The notes below the pieces were generated by a model, which ran no database searches, had not been told where the DNA came from, and saw nothing but the letters and a program-made list of their open reading frames with translations. 64,000 bases of DNA from Trichomonas vaginalis G3. Taxonomy: Eukaryota; Parabasalia; Trichomonadida; Trichomonadidae. The position numbers and the translations under genes are program-made. The stretch spans positions 10,301,962 to 10,365,961 of the forward strand of contig NC_067208.1 of assembly GCF_026262505.1 (NCBI RefSeq), given 5' to 3'. The number at the start of each line of letters is the position of its first letter. The stretch's first letter is position 1. Shown in pieces: positions 50,515 to 61,757 of this stretch.

Positions 50515-51546
50515 TCATCTAAAGAAAGCATTATTATCCTTTGCTTCTTTATTAGCACCAACTGAGATAAGATATTTAACAACTTCAAGATGACCATTAT
50601 GTGATGCATACATGAGCGGAGTACATCCATATTTATTCTTTGCATCTTTATCAGCGCCAACTGAGACAAGGTATTTAACAACTTCAAGATGATCATTTTC
50701 TGATGCCGTAATTAGTGGTGTCCATCCTTCATTAGTTTTTGCATCTTTATCAGCTCCAATTGAGTAAAGATATTTAACAACTTCAAGATTGCCACTACAT
50801 GATGCCCAGAATAGAGCTGAATCACCAAATTTGGATCTTATTTCTTTGTCACAACCACTTTCAATGAGAGATTGAACAAGTTTCAGATTTCCATTATATG
50901 ATGCTTCATGTAGAACATTTCGACAAATGCCGTTGATATTTTCTTTCTTCCAAAGTTCTTTTTCGCATGCTTTTAACATCATTTTGTGATTCCCTTTTTC
51001 TGAAATTTCTTCAAAGAATTTATAGATTTGATTGAAATCTTCAGAATTTTTAAGTTCAGAAATTTTCGAAAGAAATTCTTTTGGCAAATCATCTCTTTCC
51101 TTTTCTTTGAGTTGGGACTTAAGAGTTTGTATTTCTTTCTCTAAGTTCGCTTTTTCTGTTTGAATCCGATTTAAATCTGATTGAAGTTTTTCGATTTTAT
51201 TTGTTGCGCTGGATTTTTCATTTTGTACTTGATCTAAAATGCCAATAATACCATCTAACACTTTCATCTTCATGTGTTTTTGAATTGATTTCAGTATTGA
51301 AATAGCATCTTGTAAATTTCCGATAGTTATATTTGCATTTCAAGTGCACTTATACAATTTGTCTGCTGAAATAACTGAATGTGATTGCTCAAGAACAGAA
51401 TTATAGTCTTCAGGTGTTAAATTCGCAAATTTCATGATTGCTGCGATATCTTCTACTTCGAATATGTGAAAGAGATTATTCTCTTTAATATAATCTTTGA
51501 TATGTGAACCAATGTATTCGAAGTTCTGAGTAATTCCTTGACTCAT
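50515..51546 (-). pseudogene. Coiled-coil plus ankyrin-repeat protein, interrupted by one in-frame stop
   Basis: Start ATG at 51546 (MSQGITQNFEYIGSHIKDYI); the frame is open upstream but in AT-rich, non-conserved sequence. A TGA at 51340-51342 interrupts after SADKLYKCT, and the same frame continues to 50515. Layout equals the gene at 1165: N-terminal helical domain, coiled coil (SSATNKIEKLQSDLNRIQTE), a SELKNSEDFNQIYKFFEEIS segment and four ankyrin repeats (GHLEVVKYLISVGANKEAK). Alignment with the 1165 copy puts an Arg at the stop, so a CGA-to-TGA change explains it. It lies between the two Gly-rich genes on the other strand. Confidence 0.8.
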
Positions 51547-52075
51547 TAATTTGACAAAAATATACGTTATTTTACATAGAAGAAGTGATATTGTTTTTAA
51601 ATTCTGAAATAGCAGAAAGACGGATAACAATACATATACGCTACCATAATGTTTATTCAGAAAAACATCAATTCTTTCATGGAGAAAAAATACTTTTAAA
51701 TTATTGGATTTCAAATTTCTTTTGACTTTTTTTCCCAAATGTCTCTAATGTGCTTTTGATTATTAGCAAATTAAATTGAGAGGGGGGGTTGTATTCAAAA
51801 GTTAATTTTATCAAACAGCTTCACGTGTTGGAATACATGGAACTCACACAATAAGAAATGCTCGTAGACTTGATACCGTATTAAACAATGTGATTTCGAA
51901 CTTTATTAACATCAAATTTTAAATTCAATCTTTTCAAATTGCAAATCAAAAGAAAAACTCTCGTCAAAGTTAAATTGAAATTTTTATTTAAATGTAATTT
52001 ATATGAAGATTTTAAAGATATACGAGATGCGACATCAAAAAATAAAATAAAAATTCTTTAATGATTCGATAATAA
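51547..52075. other. Intergenic region, 5' flank of Gly-rich copy 2
   Basis: 529 bases between divergent genes. A GGGGGGG run lies near 51782; the last 115 bases are the copied flank described at 48660-49301. Confidence 0.5.
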
Positions 52076-52846
52076 ATGGAAATATTGTATCCATGTACTT
52101 GCAAATTAAATGAATCTGAGGAAGCTGCTCCCCAAACTGTAAGGTTGAAGTCAGGAAAGTATTTAATCGAGCTTTGGGGTGCAAGCGGAGGATGTGTTAC
52201 GAAAGAGAGAAGCGGTAAAGGCGCATATGTATGGATTCGTCTAAATCTCGTTGAATCGAAGACTTTTACGATCTTTGTAGGTGGAACTTCGACTTATTCT
52301 AATGTAACTATGGTGAAAGGTGGCTGCAATGGCGGCGGCGATTCATATCAAGGCAGACTCACGAATGGTGAAGCTCAGATAGCCGGTGGTGGTGGTGGAT
52401 CTACTTCAATAGGTCTGTCACTTTTGGACACCGGTAGATCATATAATGGATTAGGAGCTAGCCAGGACAGCGGCGGTGTCGGGGGATATTTGAATGATAC
52501 GACAAATAAAAAAATTCATCAAGCAGAAAATGGGCAATTTAAAAAAGGTGGAAATGGTAATGGAATAGGCTTTAACGGCGGTGGTGGAGGAGGGGGATAT
52601 TATGGAGGAGGTGGTTCGTACGAGGCAGGTGGTGGTGGATCTTCGTTTATAAAGTCAGGTTATTATGGTCGAATTCAAAGTGGATCAGAAACATTTCGGT
52701 CACCTGAAGGTATTAACGAAGCAGGCCACTATGGTGACGGCTTTGCACGAATCAAATTCATTTCATATTCATGTGTAGGTAACATTTTCAACAAAAATAA
52801 CTTTCAAATTTTAAGTTTTTGTTTCATTTTTATTACATCTGACTAA
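52076..52846 (+). CDS. Glycine-rich repeat protein, copy 2
   Basis: A 256-residue paralogue of the gene at 49302, with the same N-terminus (YPCTCKLNESEEAAPQTVRL) and C-terminal part (GYYGRIQSGSETFRSPEGIN). The middle differs: the first copy's GGGGCGCVGDGGNAGG block is missing and replaced by SYNGLGASQDSGGVGGYLND. Ends hydrophobic (ILSFCFIFITSD). Recent tandem-type duplication with the ankyrin gene between the copies on the opposite strand. Role unknown. Confidence 0.8.
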   Translation: MEILYPCTCKLNESEEAAPQTVRLKSGKYLIELWGASGGCVTKERSGKGAYVWIRLNLVESKTFTIFVGGTSTYSNVTMVKGGCNGGGDSYQGRLTNGEAQIAGGGGGSTSIGLSLLDTGRSYNGLGASQDSGGVGGYLNDTTNKKIHQAENGQFKKGGNGNGIGFNGGGGGGGYYGGGGSYEAGGGGSSFIKSGYYGRIQSGSETFRSPEGINEAGHYGDGFARIKFISYSCVGNIFNKNNFQILSFCFIFITSD

Positions 52847-52924
52847 AAAATACTATTATTAAAAAAATTCAATGGTATATTTTATTATTCATATATATAA
52901 AAGTAAAATAAATAAATAAAAGAA

Positions 52925-55900
52925 TTAATTATTCTTAGAAGTATATCCAGAGACTAAGTAAGTATGGATCATCTTATCCTTAATCTGGATATCACCTCTC
53001 TCCTTGAAAACGAACTCTTGGTCGTAAACCAAATCATACATGTGCTGAGGGATGTGGACATTCATTGGAACACCATTATGTTCCATAGAAGCTGCAACAG
53101 AAATTGCAGAACCCAAAATATCGAATGTTGGCTTCTCAATACCTAAAACACCCGCAATGATTGGACCACCGCAGTTAATTCCTGCTCTGATTCTCAACTG
53201 AACTTTGTTTTCAATATCGAACAAAGACAAACCATTAATTGCATCCAAACAGAAAGAAATTGCCTGTTTTGCATGGATTGCAGGGTTATTAACTTCATCG
53301 AAAATACCTCCTGCAGCCATGTAACAGTCACCAATACACTTAATCTTGATCATCTTATCATATCTCGAAAGAGCAGTATCAAACAACTTAAACATTTTGT
53401 TTAATGTTGCCATAACTGTCTTTGCAGGAAGAGAACCACACCATGGAGTGAATGAAACAATATCCATGAACAAGATTGATGCAGAAGGAACAGAGAAAGA
53501 GATATTTGATTCACCTCTTTGTAATTTTCTAACAATTATATCTGGAAGAATCATATTCAACAAATGTTCACCTTTCTCGTGTTCTTCATCCAACAACTTC
53601 TTAGCTGTCATTGCTGGTGTTGTATCCTTCATAACAATAATGACCATTGCCAATCCTTCTCTGTTTGTTGGTGCTGTTTGGACTTCTCCAACTAATGAAA
53701 CAGCGATGACATTGAATTCAACCATTAATGGCTCTCCATTTCTTTCTATCTCTGCTTCCATTGTTATACGAGGAGATCTCATTGCGTTCATTGCTGTTGA
53801 TAAAGCAGAAAGGAATGTTGCTAATGATTGTTCTTTTCCTGATGGTGCTTTAACTATTTCATCAAATTTCTTTCCAATGACATCATTTGCAGGAGTTCCA
53901 ATGATGTTTTCAACTGATTTGTTTGCAGACAAAATCTTCAAAGAGTTATCCATGAAAACAGTTCCATCAAGAAGATTAGACACTAACATTTCATAGAAAG
54001 AAGTGTCTTTAGTTCTTGAATCATCATCATTACTTGAGAAATCACTTGACAATATCTTTAATATTGTCTTTGAATTAAGAATATCATGTGGATCAGCTTG
54101 TAAGAACAATTTAATTGTTCCAATTGTCGCTTCACTAACAAAAGTGATACCAATAATTGCCCATGTACCGAAACCAAATAAAATAATTATCATTATAATG
54201 ACAGGTGTTGTCATTTTATCAGTGAGTTCTGTTTGTTTTTCTCTCAACAATCCATCGAGAATATCAATTCCTGGATCAACAGTTTGATTCATTAATCTCA
54301 TGAATGACCATAACATTGCTGCTGAGATTCTTGTGTCTTCTGCTGATGGTCTTGACTCGAAAACATCATTCAATGACTTCATAACAGCATAAGCAGATGT
54401 TTCAATAGAAGCACAAGTCATTGTACCAGTAATTCCAGTCAAAAATGTTTCAGCATCACATGTAGAAGTCGAGAACAAAGATGTATAAGTATCTCCACCA
54501 TTTGCAGCTGTTCTTTCTGTTGTAACACCATCACCGAACCACCAATGAGAAACTAGACTTGGGAATGGTTCAATACAACTTGCTTTTACATAAGCAATTG
54601 TTGCATTGTAATCAGCTGAATCTGGATGTTGTTCTAAATATCCTGGAGCTGCAATGAAATTATATCTTAATGCATCAATGATTGTTTGTTGAAGAGCAAC
54701 AGGAGCAAGTACTAAATCATAGAATTGTGGTGTCAAAAGTCTTAATTCATCCTTGATTTGCAAAGGAGTTCTATACATAACAACGAAAATACCAATACTA
54801 AAAGCAATATAAGTAATTTGAGGACACATGAAATAACCAAATAACTTAATATCAAATGTACTTGTATTTGATGTTGATAATATTCTTAAAGCATTCTCTT
54901 CTTGTGTATCTAATTTCTTCTCATTATCATTCTCTATGTTCTTATTCAAAGCTTTGTTTAATCTTTGAACAATTTGAGATATTGAGCGCTTTGGAATTGC
55001 TTTAAATGCATTAGCAATCATTGTTTTTTCATGATGTACTAAATAAGAAACAATTATCATAATAACAATATCCAAAATAATAATAAATACTAAATCAAAT
55101 ATTAACATGATTTGAACTGTTCCTATTTTGTTGGTAAACATTGAATCGGAATCAGTAATTAACTGCTTCATTATTTTCTTCCAAAAAGCATCAACAGTTT
55201 GAATATTATGTGTAGCACTGAAATAATTACTTGTATTTATTGCTGCTTCTGGATTATCAACTATTTGCGTGCTAATCTTAATCATATACAATATATATGA
55301 TTGTAATGAAAATGTTCCATTAAATTTAGTAGAATCAGCATAATTATCTGAATACAAAGTAATTGGTGCTGTCGTGTTATAAGCCATATCTAATGATTTT
55401 GCATAATAACCTGTCTTCTTCATAGTAGGTAATGCTGTTTCGAATTCATGTGAATGCTCTTCCAATCTCTCTAATTGTGATAAAAGGAATTTTGAATCAG
55501 AAAATGACAAAGTATTTTCACCTGTCAATGTTTGAAATCTCTGTGCAAAAGTAGGGAAGTATCTCAAAGTTGAGCCTGTATATTGCATTGCAAAGATCAT
55601 TATCTGGTAGATTGTTGTGTACATGTCGGCAACTGTGTGTACACAAACAGCGGAATCAATTTCTTCTTTCAATTGTTTTGGAATGATGATTAAAAATGGA
55701 ATTGTCGTTGCAAGTAACACAACAACGAACATTAAGACAATTAAAGCACGTGTAACAGTTTGACTTGGTAATTTAATACCGTGGATGGCGTTTTCGACGT
55801 ATTGCATCTCAGGAGAAATTTCGATATTATTATTACCAAGACCATCTTGACCTTCTGTCATAGATGTACTACTTAGGCCAACCAAAAACGATTGCTGTGA

Positions 55901-57667
55901 CTGTTGGCCGTTCAATTTGACAGATCCTGTTGCAATTGGAATTTGACTTTCAGAGTTTATGGCAGAATGTTCTTTATCTGTTGGTAATGTTGGTATTTCT
56001 GTTGTAGCGAAGTAATAGCCTTTCTCTGTTTGAAGTTGTCTTCCTACTTTGAGAGAACTGTAAATCTGATGATATTCATTTGCTTGTTTCAAGTCACACA
56101 TGACACTTTGCATGAACTGGGAGTATGATCTTGCAACAAATGGGTTATTGGGATATATCAACAGTAACTGAGAGTAATCCTTGTTGACAGCTTTAGATTG
56201 ATATTGTAATTGAACAGAAAGTGAATCAATTTCACTTGTTGAGCCACGAATAACACATTCCCAGATACGACGAGTATGGCTGATGCAACGATCAGATTTC
56301 TCTTTAACCTTAGTTAATTGTTTCTTTAATCCTTTCGTAAGATTCCTTTCTCTTAGCTGCAGAAGTGATTGTAAGTCACTAATAAGCTTCTTGCATTCGA
56401 CATCGTGTTTCTTGATCGCAATTAATTTCATTGTGCAATCGCGAACACGTTCTATCTCATCTGGATAGATAGCGGCGAATCTGGCATACAAAATAGTCAA
56501 TACTCTGTCGTTTGGATATTTCGTAAATGCATCATCTATGAATGTCCAGTTATGTAATTTCGGATGTCCACTGAAGAAACCTGTTTTGAACATTCCGGCG
56601 ATTTCTCTGTACTTGTGCTCTTCAAAGAAGTCCATTCCTTGGTACTGATCAAGCTGTAAAAGGAGTTTTGAGGCAAATTTCTTCTCAATCATGGGAGCTG
56701 CATCTGCAATGATCAAAACAAGGACAATGTAGCATACAGCAAGTATTTCATTACCCGATTTGCCTGAAATGGCTACAACTGGGATGATAATTCTGAAGCA
56801 AATATTGAGAATTGAGATACCGGCGTAAAATTGTTTGAGATTATCGGAAAGCCATGCGTGTCTCTTCAAACAAACAAGGAAGGCAATCAAATCGCCAACA
56901 AGTGCAACGATTCCGACGATTTGATAGCCAGTTTTGTTTTGTGCTGCTCCAATCTGGGATAATAAGATGGTTATTGATGTGCCTGAGATGAAGATTTGGG
57001 AATCTCTGGTGAAAAGAATGGAGTAAACGGTTGGACGGAAATTCAGGAAAGATGGAACGAAAACTGTATGAAGGATATAAAAGATAATGCTTGAAATAAC
57101 ATCTATGACTATGTTGACGATTGGAATTGTCAATGCTCCGTTTACAATCAAAGTATCGATCTCGTGGCCAATATAAAGAGCTTGGACATTCAAAAAGTAA
57201 GGAGCAATGCATGTTACATAGATAGAAGTTATGATAACGAAAGTATTTGAAAGCTTCGATAATTTGTTGAAAAAGTACATTGTTAAACATAAAATAAAAA
57301 CTGAAAACAAAGCGACGCAGGAAACAACAAGAACACTTATTGAGTATTTAGAATGTTCTAAACTAGATACATCCAACGATACAACAACAGAGAGTATTCT
57401 GAAAATTCGAGACATTGTTGTCGAAGTTCCCCAAAAACTCGCATTTGTGATTTGTAATGCAGATGCGAGTATTTGAACAATAATAATGTATCTAAATATG
57501 TTCACAATGAGCTTGGTTGAAGAAGCCATTGTAAAAACATAGTTAAAGAAGCGGAAGTAGATGTCTTGTAATTCTTTAGAGACTCTCCTCTTAAGAATCC
57601 TTCGGTACCTATTATGTTGAATAAGAACCGAGGTTGTTGCTTGCGATGTTTCACCTTCTTCCCTCAT
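52925..57667 (-). CDS. Multi-pass membrane class III adenylyl/guanylyl cyclase
   Basis: A 1580-residue protein. About eight membrane helices lie in residues 50-330, a cytosolic helical segment follows to 640, then four more helices (near 650, 860, 960, 1165) flanking two large outside loops. A PAS-like domain (about 1225-1330: GTVFMDNSLKILSANKSVEN) precedes the catalytic domain (about 1392-1570). The metal-binding Asp residues are in FMDIVSFT and IGDCYM. Lys in IKCIGDCY and Asp in TFDILGSA occupy the two base-specificity sites, as in adenylyl cyclases. The usual transition-state Asn and Arg are replaced by Ser (ISVAASM). Trichomonad genomes carry many such cyclases; it would make cAMP as a membrane signal if active. 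Confidence 0.85.
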   Translation of the reverse strand: MREEGETSQATTSVLIQHNRYRRILKRRVSKELQDIYFRFFNYVFTMASSTKLIVNIFRYIIIVQILASALQITNASFWGTSTTMSRIFRILSVVVSLDVSSLEHSKYSISVLVVSCVALFSVFILCLTMYFFNKLSKLSNTFVIITSIYVTCIAPYFLNVQALYIGHEIDTLIVNGALTIPIVNIVIDVISSIIFYILHTVFVPSFLNFRPTVYSILFTRDSQIFISGTSITILLSQIGAAQNKTGYQIVGIVALVGDLIAFLVCLKRHAWLSDNLKQFYAGISILNICFRIIIPVVAISGKSGNEILAVCYIVLVLIIADAAPMIEKKFASKLLLQLDQYQGMDFFEEHKYREIAGMFKTGFFSGHPKLHNWTFIDDAFTKYPNDRVLTILYARFAAIYPDEIERVRDCTMKLIAIKKHDVECKKLISDLQSLLQLRERNLTKGLKKQLTKVKEKSDRCISHTRRIWECVIRGSTSEIDSLSVQLQYQSKAVNKDYSQLLLIYPNNPFVARSYSQFMQSVMCDLKQANEYHQIYSSLKVGRQLQTEKGYYFATTEIPTLPTDKEHSAINSESQIPIATGSVKLNGQQSQQSFLVGLSSTSMTEGQDGLGNNNIEISPEMQYVENAIHGIKLPSQTVTRALIVLMFVVVLLATTIPFLIIIPKQLKEEIDSAVCVHTVADMYTTIYQIMIFAMQYTGSTLRYFPTFAQRFQTLTGENTLSFSDSKFLLSQLERLEEHSHEFETALPTMKKTGYYAKSLDMAYNTTAPITLYSDNYADSTKFNGTFSLQSYILYMIKISTQIVDNPEAAINTSNYFSATHNIQTVDAFWKKIMKQLITDSDSMFTNKIGTVQIMLIFDLVFIIILDIVIMIIVSYLVHHEKTMIANAFKAIPKRSISQIVQRLNKALNKNIENDNEKKLDTQEENALRILSTSNTSTFDIKLFGYFMCPQITYIAFSIGIFVVMYRTPLQIKDELRLLTPQFYDLVLAPVALQQTIIDALRYNFIAAPGYLEQHPDSADYNATIAYVKASCIEPFPSLVSHWWFGDGVTTERTAANGGDTYTSLFSTSTCDAETFLTGITGTMTCASIETSAYAVMKSLNDVFESRPSAEDTRISAAMLWSFMRLMNQTVDPGIDILDGLLREKQTELTDKMTTPVIIMIIILFGFGTWAIIGITFVSEATIGTIKLFLQADPHDILNSKTILKILSSDFSSNDDDSRTKDTSFYEMLVSNLLDGTVFMDNSLKILSANKSVENIIGTPANDVIGKKFDEIVKAPSGKEQSLATFLSALSTAMNAMRSPRITMEAEIERNGEPLMVEFNVIAVSLVGEVQTAPTNREGLAMVIIVMKDTTPAMTAKKLLDEEHEKGEHLLNMILPDIIVRKLQRGESNISFSVPSASILFMDIVSFTPWCGSLPAKTVMATLNKMFKLFDTALSRYDKMIKIKCIGDCYMAAGGIFDEVNNPAIHAKQAISFCLDAINGLSLFDIENKVQLRIRAGINCGGPIIAGVLGIEKPTFDILGSAISVAASMEHNGVPMNVHIPQHMYDLVYDQEFVFKERGDIQIKDKMIHTYLVSGYTSKNN

Positions 57668-58715
57668 AATTTTTCTCTAAAAAATTTTTAAAACGAATAT
57701 TTTGAATTGATACATTGAAAAATATTTAACTTCAAATATAATGTTTGTTAGATATATATGAAATTTATTACAAAAAAATAGGAGGAAAATTTTCATTGCT
57801 ATCGGGATTTAATTTTAAAGTTGTTCTAATATTTATGGTTAATATTATCTAATCAAAACAATGTAACCCCATCTAACAAAATTTTGAACGAGAATGTTCG
57901 TTATAGAAAATATGTTTTGTTTACATTAAACTTTAATTCCTACGAGTCATAATTTGTGAGTGCTTTCAAAATCTTTATGTTTTGAATGAATGATTGATAT
58001 GCCTTTGAATTGGTCGCACAATTTTGAAAGGATGAGTATAATTTTTTACGCTAAGGTTTAGACTTTATAAGCTGACTCATTTTATCACTATAAATCGAAA
58101 CCGGTTAACTGTTGAATTTTTATCGAAAAATAATTTTTGAGCGATATATTATTTATCACCTATGACAGATGTTAGTATGTTTTTAAGAACACTCACAAAA
58201 GTTTGTTACTTGGCTGACAAATTTTTCATAAAGCAAAAAGCCAGTGCCTGTAAAGCAATAGCAAATCCTATTAAAGATCTTCTCTTTAATACTAAATGTA
58301 TGGGCAATATAACGATTAATATAAAAACCATATCTAAAGAAAGATTTGATCGATTTTTAGAGATTCCTTGATTTTCCATTTTGCAGTTCTTATGATCATA
58401 TTGTCTGGGACATAACCTGTTGAGCAGACCATAAAATGCCAATTTCGTCCATTGGTGCGATTTTCAATATCTCTGCTTTTAAAATCAACTTCTCGATAAA
58501 AATTAACTTCTTTTTTAAGTTAAATCAAATTGGTAAGCGAAACAATAACCTCTTTGATAATATGATTTGTTTTCTATGCGAATAATCTGAAATTTTAGTG
58601 GTTTGTATTTCAATTAATATGAGATTGGCTTTCATAGTGGAAAAAAAGTATTGACTGTATTGTAAATATTAATAAATAATTTATTATCTATAAAACAAAG
58701 CGTAATATAATAGTA
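57668..58715. other. Intergenic region with one weak small frame
   Basis: 1048 bases between two minus-strand genes. A 69-codon ATG frame on the plus strand (58162-58371, MTDVSMFLRTLTKVCYLADK) is open but has no family match and no initiator word; I do not count it as a gene. Nothing else recognised. Confidence 0.4.
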
Positions 58716-61700
58716 TTAAGGTTGTTGTTGATCGATCATTTCCGAGTTTTTCATTTCCATCTCTGTTTCTTCAAGGAATGGTGATTTTTCGACCATAAAA
58801 CCTCCGAAGAAGTAATAAGCTCCATCATCCTGCTGATTTTCATTTGATTCTTCCTCTTCTTCTCGAATCTTCTCTTTTCTAGCAAATTTCTCGAAGAAAT
58901 TAGGGACATCTTGGATAAATGTATCCCAATTTTCTTCAATGTCATCATCAGGAATAAGATCTAAATCTTCATTGTCTGAATCATCAAACATTTCAATGTC
59001 CTGATCTTCATACTCGCTTGGAATATATCCAACATAACAATGGCTTTCAATCAAGAATGATGAAACTAAATTGAAGAAAACATTAAAATCTTCATGCTCA
59101 TTAATGATATTATTAACAAATTGAGGAATAGTTTCTGTCTGTAATGGTATGAGGTTATTAAATTTATCAGTAATAATGTTGACAATTGTATCTCTGTCAA
59201 AATTATTTTCTGATGCAGACAATAAGATCAATCTTAAGCATTCTATTGAATCAGAGCAATATCTATTATATATTGGATCTGTTAATATCTCAAGAACAGT
59301 AGAAACAATAGCAATACCGTAGTTTTCCAAAGTATTATTAATAAATTCAGGAAGACCGCGTTTCATTGTCTGTCTAATGAAATCTAATAGATATGATATC
59401 TCATGTAATTGCAAATCCCTATAGTTTTCTATTACATTTAATGGAAATTCAATTTGACAAACCCAAAAATTGCATTTCCACATAAATTCGAGAACATATG
59501 GTGTTGCTTCAGTTATATTCATTATATTAGGAGCGATTATTTGATCATATGCTGCCAAAAGGTAAAATTGAACTTCTGGATATTTATCCATTATAGCAAT
59601 CAGAAGATGGATGCATGAACTTGCAAATTCGCTTCTATTAAATGCTACATCAATGAATCTGTTGAAAGACTCCTTGATTTCTTCAAAAGGTAAATCACTT
59701 GCCAAGAATAATCGTTCAAGGAATTTGTAAACTTCAGAAATCACAGAAAACATGTCATTTTTGACAATTTTGACGCTTCCAATAAATTCTGAGAGCATTG
59801 GCATTACTACAGCGCACATGTAAGCACTAAGGTACCTATTTGATTCGGCTGCTATGGCTAATAATTCGAACCCGTCTAATAAACACCTAATGTACTCGCT
59901 TTCGGGTATTTGATTAACATTTAGCGGTCGAGTATCATTTTTACTTATAAATCGATCTAATTCATCATTATTTTCCTCTTCTTCGGCCAATTCTGATTCC
60001 AATATTTTATGTATTTCATTTACGTCGTTATTTTCTTGATAATATTGATTATCATTGTTATCCATTGGATTATCTTCTATTTCTTCGTTTGGTATTTTTT
60101 CATCATTTTGTAAATCATTCAAATTTTGAGAGCTGCAACTAATGATAATTTTTGTATAATGATCAATCAAACCATCAACTATTTTCCTTGCTAGTGTTGA
60201 TAAAAATGATGAATAAGCTTCTCTGCAATCTTCATATCTTGATGCTTTTCCAATTAAACTAAATGTTCTTTTTGCAAGATTATCTCCAAAATTTTCTGGT
60301 GTAAACTCACCTGCAAAGTTGAGTATTGGATTTAATAGTCTAAGGTTATTTATTGAGAAAAGTTTGTATCTTCTAAGTGCTAAATAATTCAATGATGAAA
60401 TTATTGCGTTTAAAATTGGGATTGTTCTAGCATTTTCGAATACAAACTCGACAAAATTGCAAAATTCGTTGAATAACTCTTCATTTTCTGACTCATAAAA
60501 TAAAATTCTGACAAATAAAGTTGTTAAAGCACAATATTCGACTTCTCCGCCTGTTTCCTTTGTTTTATCAAGTAAATCAGAGAATAGCTGCAAGCACCAC
60601 TCTCGATCAATGTTCAATACAAAGCTTAAAACGAAAATTTTTTCAGAAGAAAAAATTATTTTTTGAACAAAATCTGTGATTTCTTGTGGAAGGCAGATTG
60701 TTAAATAATAGAAGCATAACTTGCAGTTGTTATCGAACAAGTTTTCTGATGATATTCCTGTTGTGACAATTTTTGAAAAAGATTCGAAAATTAAAAGTAA
60801 TTCTTCCTTTGAAATTGCTTGTTTTTTCATAGCATAGTATGATAATATGTCTTTCCAATATTCCCAGTATTCTTCGAAGTTGTTTTGTTGTATCCATGAC
60901 AAATCTTTTAATAATTGAATGCAAGAACTAATTTCTTGGCTGTATTCAATGAAATTATGGTATTTAACAATGAAATATGCTATGAATGACTTCCCTTGTT
61001 GATATTTTTGACCAACTTGGAACATAAATTCAAGAATCATTTGATAAAGTTGTTGAAAATAGATTTGGAATTCATTTCTGAAGAAAACTAATGAATCAAA
61101 ACATGTTGTTGAAGAATCAATATCGTCATAATAATGATTAAAGAGATTTTGAATTAAATTTGATTGAAAAACAATTTCGTGTGGAAATGTGCGAATGCAT
61201 ATGTTCATCATCTTAAATGACCATTGGTCGTATTTTTCCAGTGAAAATAGTTTGTTGAATAGTTTATCAACATTATTAATTAAAATTGAAGTGATATAAT
61301 TCCTTTTTGAAGTCTCCACGTATTTTTCTGAGTATATGCAATCGAATACTTCACTCAAATAGCATAGACATGGATAATCTAAAGATTCTTCAACAAAATT
61401 TTCTGGAAATTGAATGGTAATTAGTATGGAATAACAGTTAAGAAAGCTTGTCAAAAGTGAGTCGTCGTTCTCTTTTCTACTCTTTTCGATATTTTCGTAG
61501 AGAATTTGAATTAAATTTTGCTTTGCATCGTCATTTATATAATCATAATTGTATATAATGTTATGTTTGATTGCTTGAATTATGATTAACTGATAATCTT
61601 CATTGTCTGTTGATTTTAATATCTCAATTGCTTCAGGAATACAGTTCTGACTTGATTTCCATTGTTCTAAGAACTCTACACTACTGTTATTTATGTTAAT

Positions 61701-61757
61701 GTCCGGTGATTTAAGATTATCAATTGCTTTCTTGATAATCGATAAATCACCTTCCAT
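58716..61757 (-). CDS. Importin-beta-like karyopherin
   Basis: A 1013-residue all-helical HEAT protein. The N-terminus (VEFLEQWKSSQNCIPEAIEI, DEDYQLIIIQAIKHNI-type) matches the importin-beta N-terminal Ran-binding layout of IPO7/IPO8/transportin relatives. There is an acidic disordered insert near residues 540-610 (DLQNDEKIPNEEIEDNPMDN), and the C-terminus is acidic (IEMFDDSDNEDLDLIPDDD), as in IPO7/8 and CSE1-like receptors. Length is typical. It would carry cargo through nuclear pores under control of Ran. The exact member is not decided. Confidence 0.65.
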   Translation of the reverse strand: MEGDLSIIKKAIDNLKSPDININNSSVEFLEQWKSSQNCIPEAIEILKSTDNEDYQLIIIQAIKHNIIYNYDYINDDAKQNLIQILYENIEKSRKENDDSLLTSFLNCYSILITIQFPENFVEESLDYPCLCYLSEVFDCIYSEKYVETSKRNYITSILINNVDKLFNKLFSLEKYDQWSFKMMNICIRTFPHEIVFQSNLIQNLFNHYYDDIDSSTTCFDSLVFFRNEFQIYFQQLYQMILEFMFQVGQKYQQGKSFIAYFIVKYHNFIEYSQEISSCIQLLKDLSWIQQNNFEEYWEYWKDILSYYAMKKQAISKEELLLIFESFSKIVTTGISSENLFDNNCKLCFYYLTICLPQEITDFVQKIIFSSEKIFVLSFVLNIDREWCLQLFSDLLDKTKETGGEVEYCALTTLFVRILFYESENEELFNEFCNFVEFVFENARTIPILNAIISSLNYLALRRYKLFSINNLRLLNPILNFAGEFTPENFGDNLAKRTFSLIGKASRYEDCREAYSSFLSTLARKIVDGLIDHYTKIIISCSSQNLNDLQNDEKIPNEEIEDNPMDNNDNQYYQENNDVNEIHKILESELAEEEENNDELDRFISKNDTRPLNVNQIPESEYIRCLLDGFELLAIAAESNRYLSAYMCAVVMPMLSEFIGSVKIVKNDMFSVISEVYKFLERLFLASDLPFEEIKESFNRFIDVAFNRSEFASSCIHLLIAIMDKYPEVQFYLLAAYDQIIAPNIMNITEATPYVLEFMWKCNFWVCQIEFPLNVIENYRDLQLHEISYLLDFIRQTMKRGLPEFINNTLENYGIAIVSTVLEILTDPIYNRYCSDSIECLRLILLSASENNFDRDTIVNIITDKFNNLIPLQTETIPQFVNNIINEHEDFNVFFNLVSSFLIESHCYVGYIPSEYEDQDIEMFDDSDNEDLDLIPDDDIEENWDTFIQDVPNFFEKFARKEKIREEEEESNENQQDDGAYYFFGGFMVEKSPFLEETEMEMKNSEMIDQQQP

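Noticed and set aside
58162-58371. 69-codon plus-strand frame between cyclase and karyopherin genes
   Set aside because: No recognisable family, no initiator and an isolated position; left unannotated as a gene.
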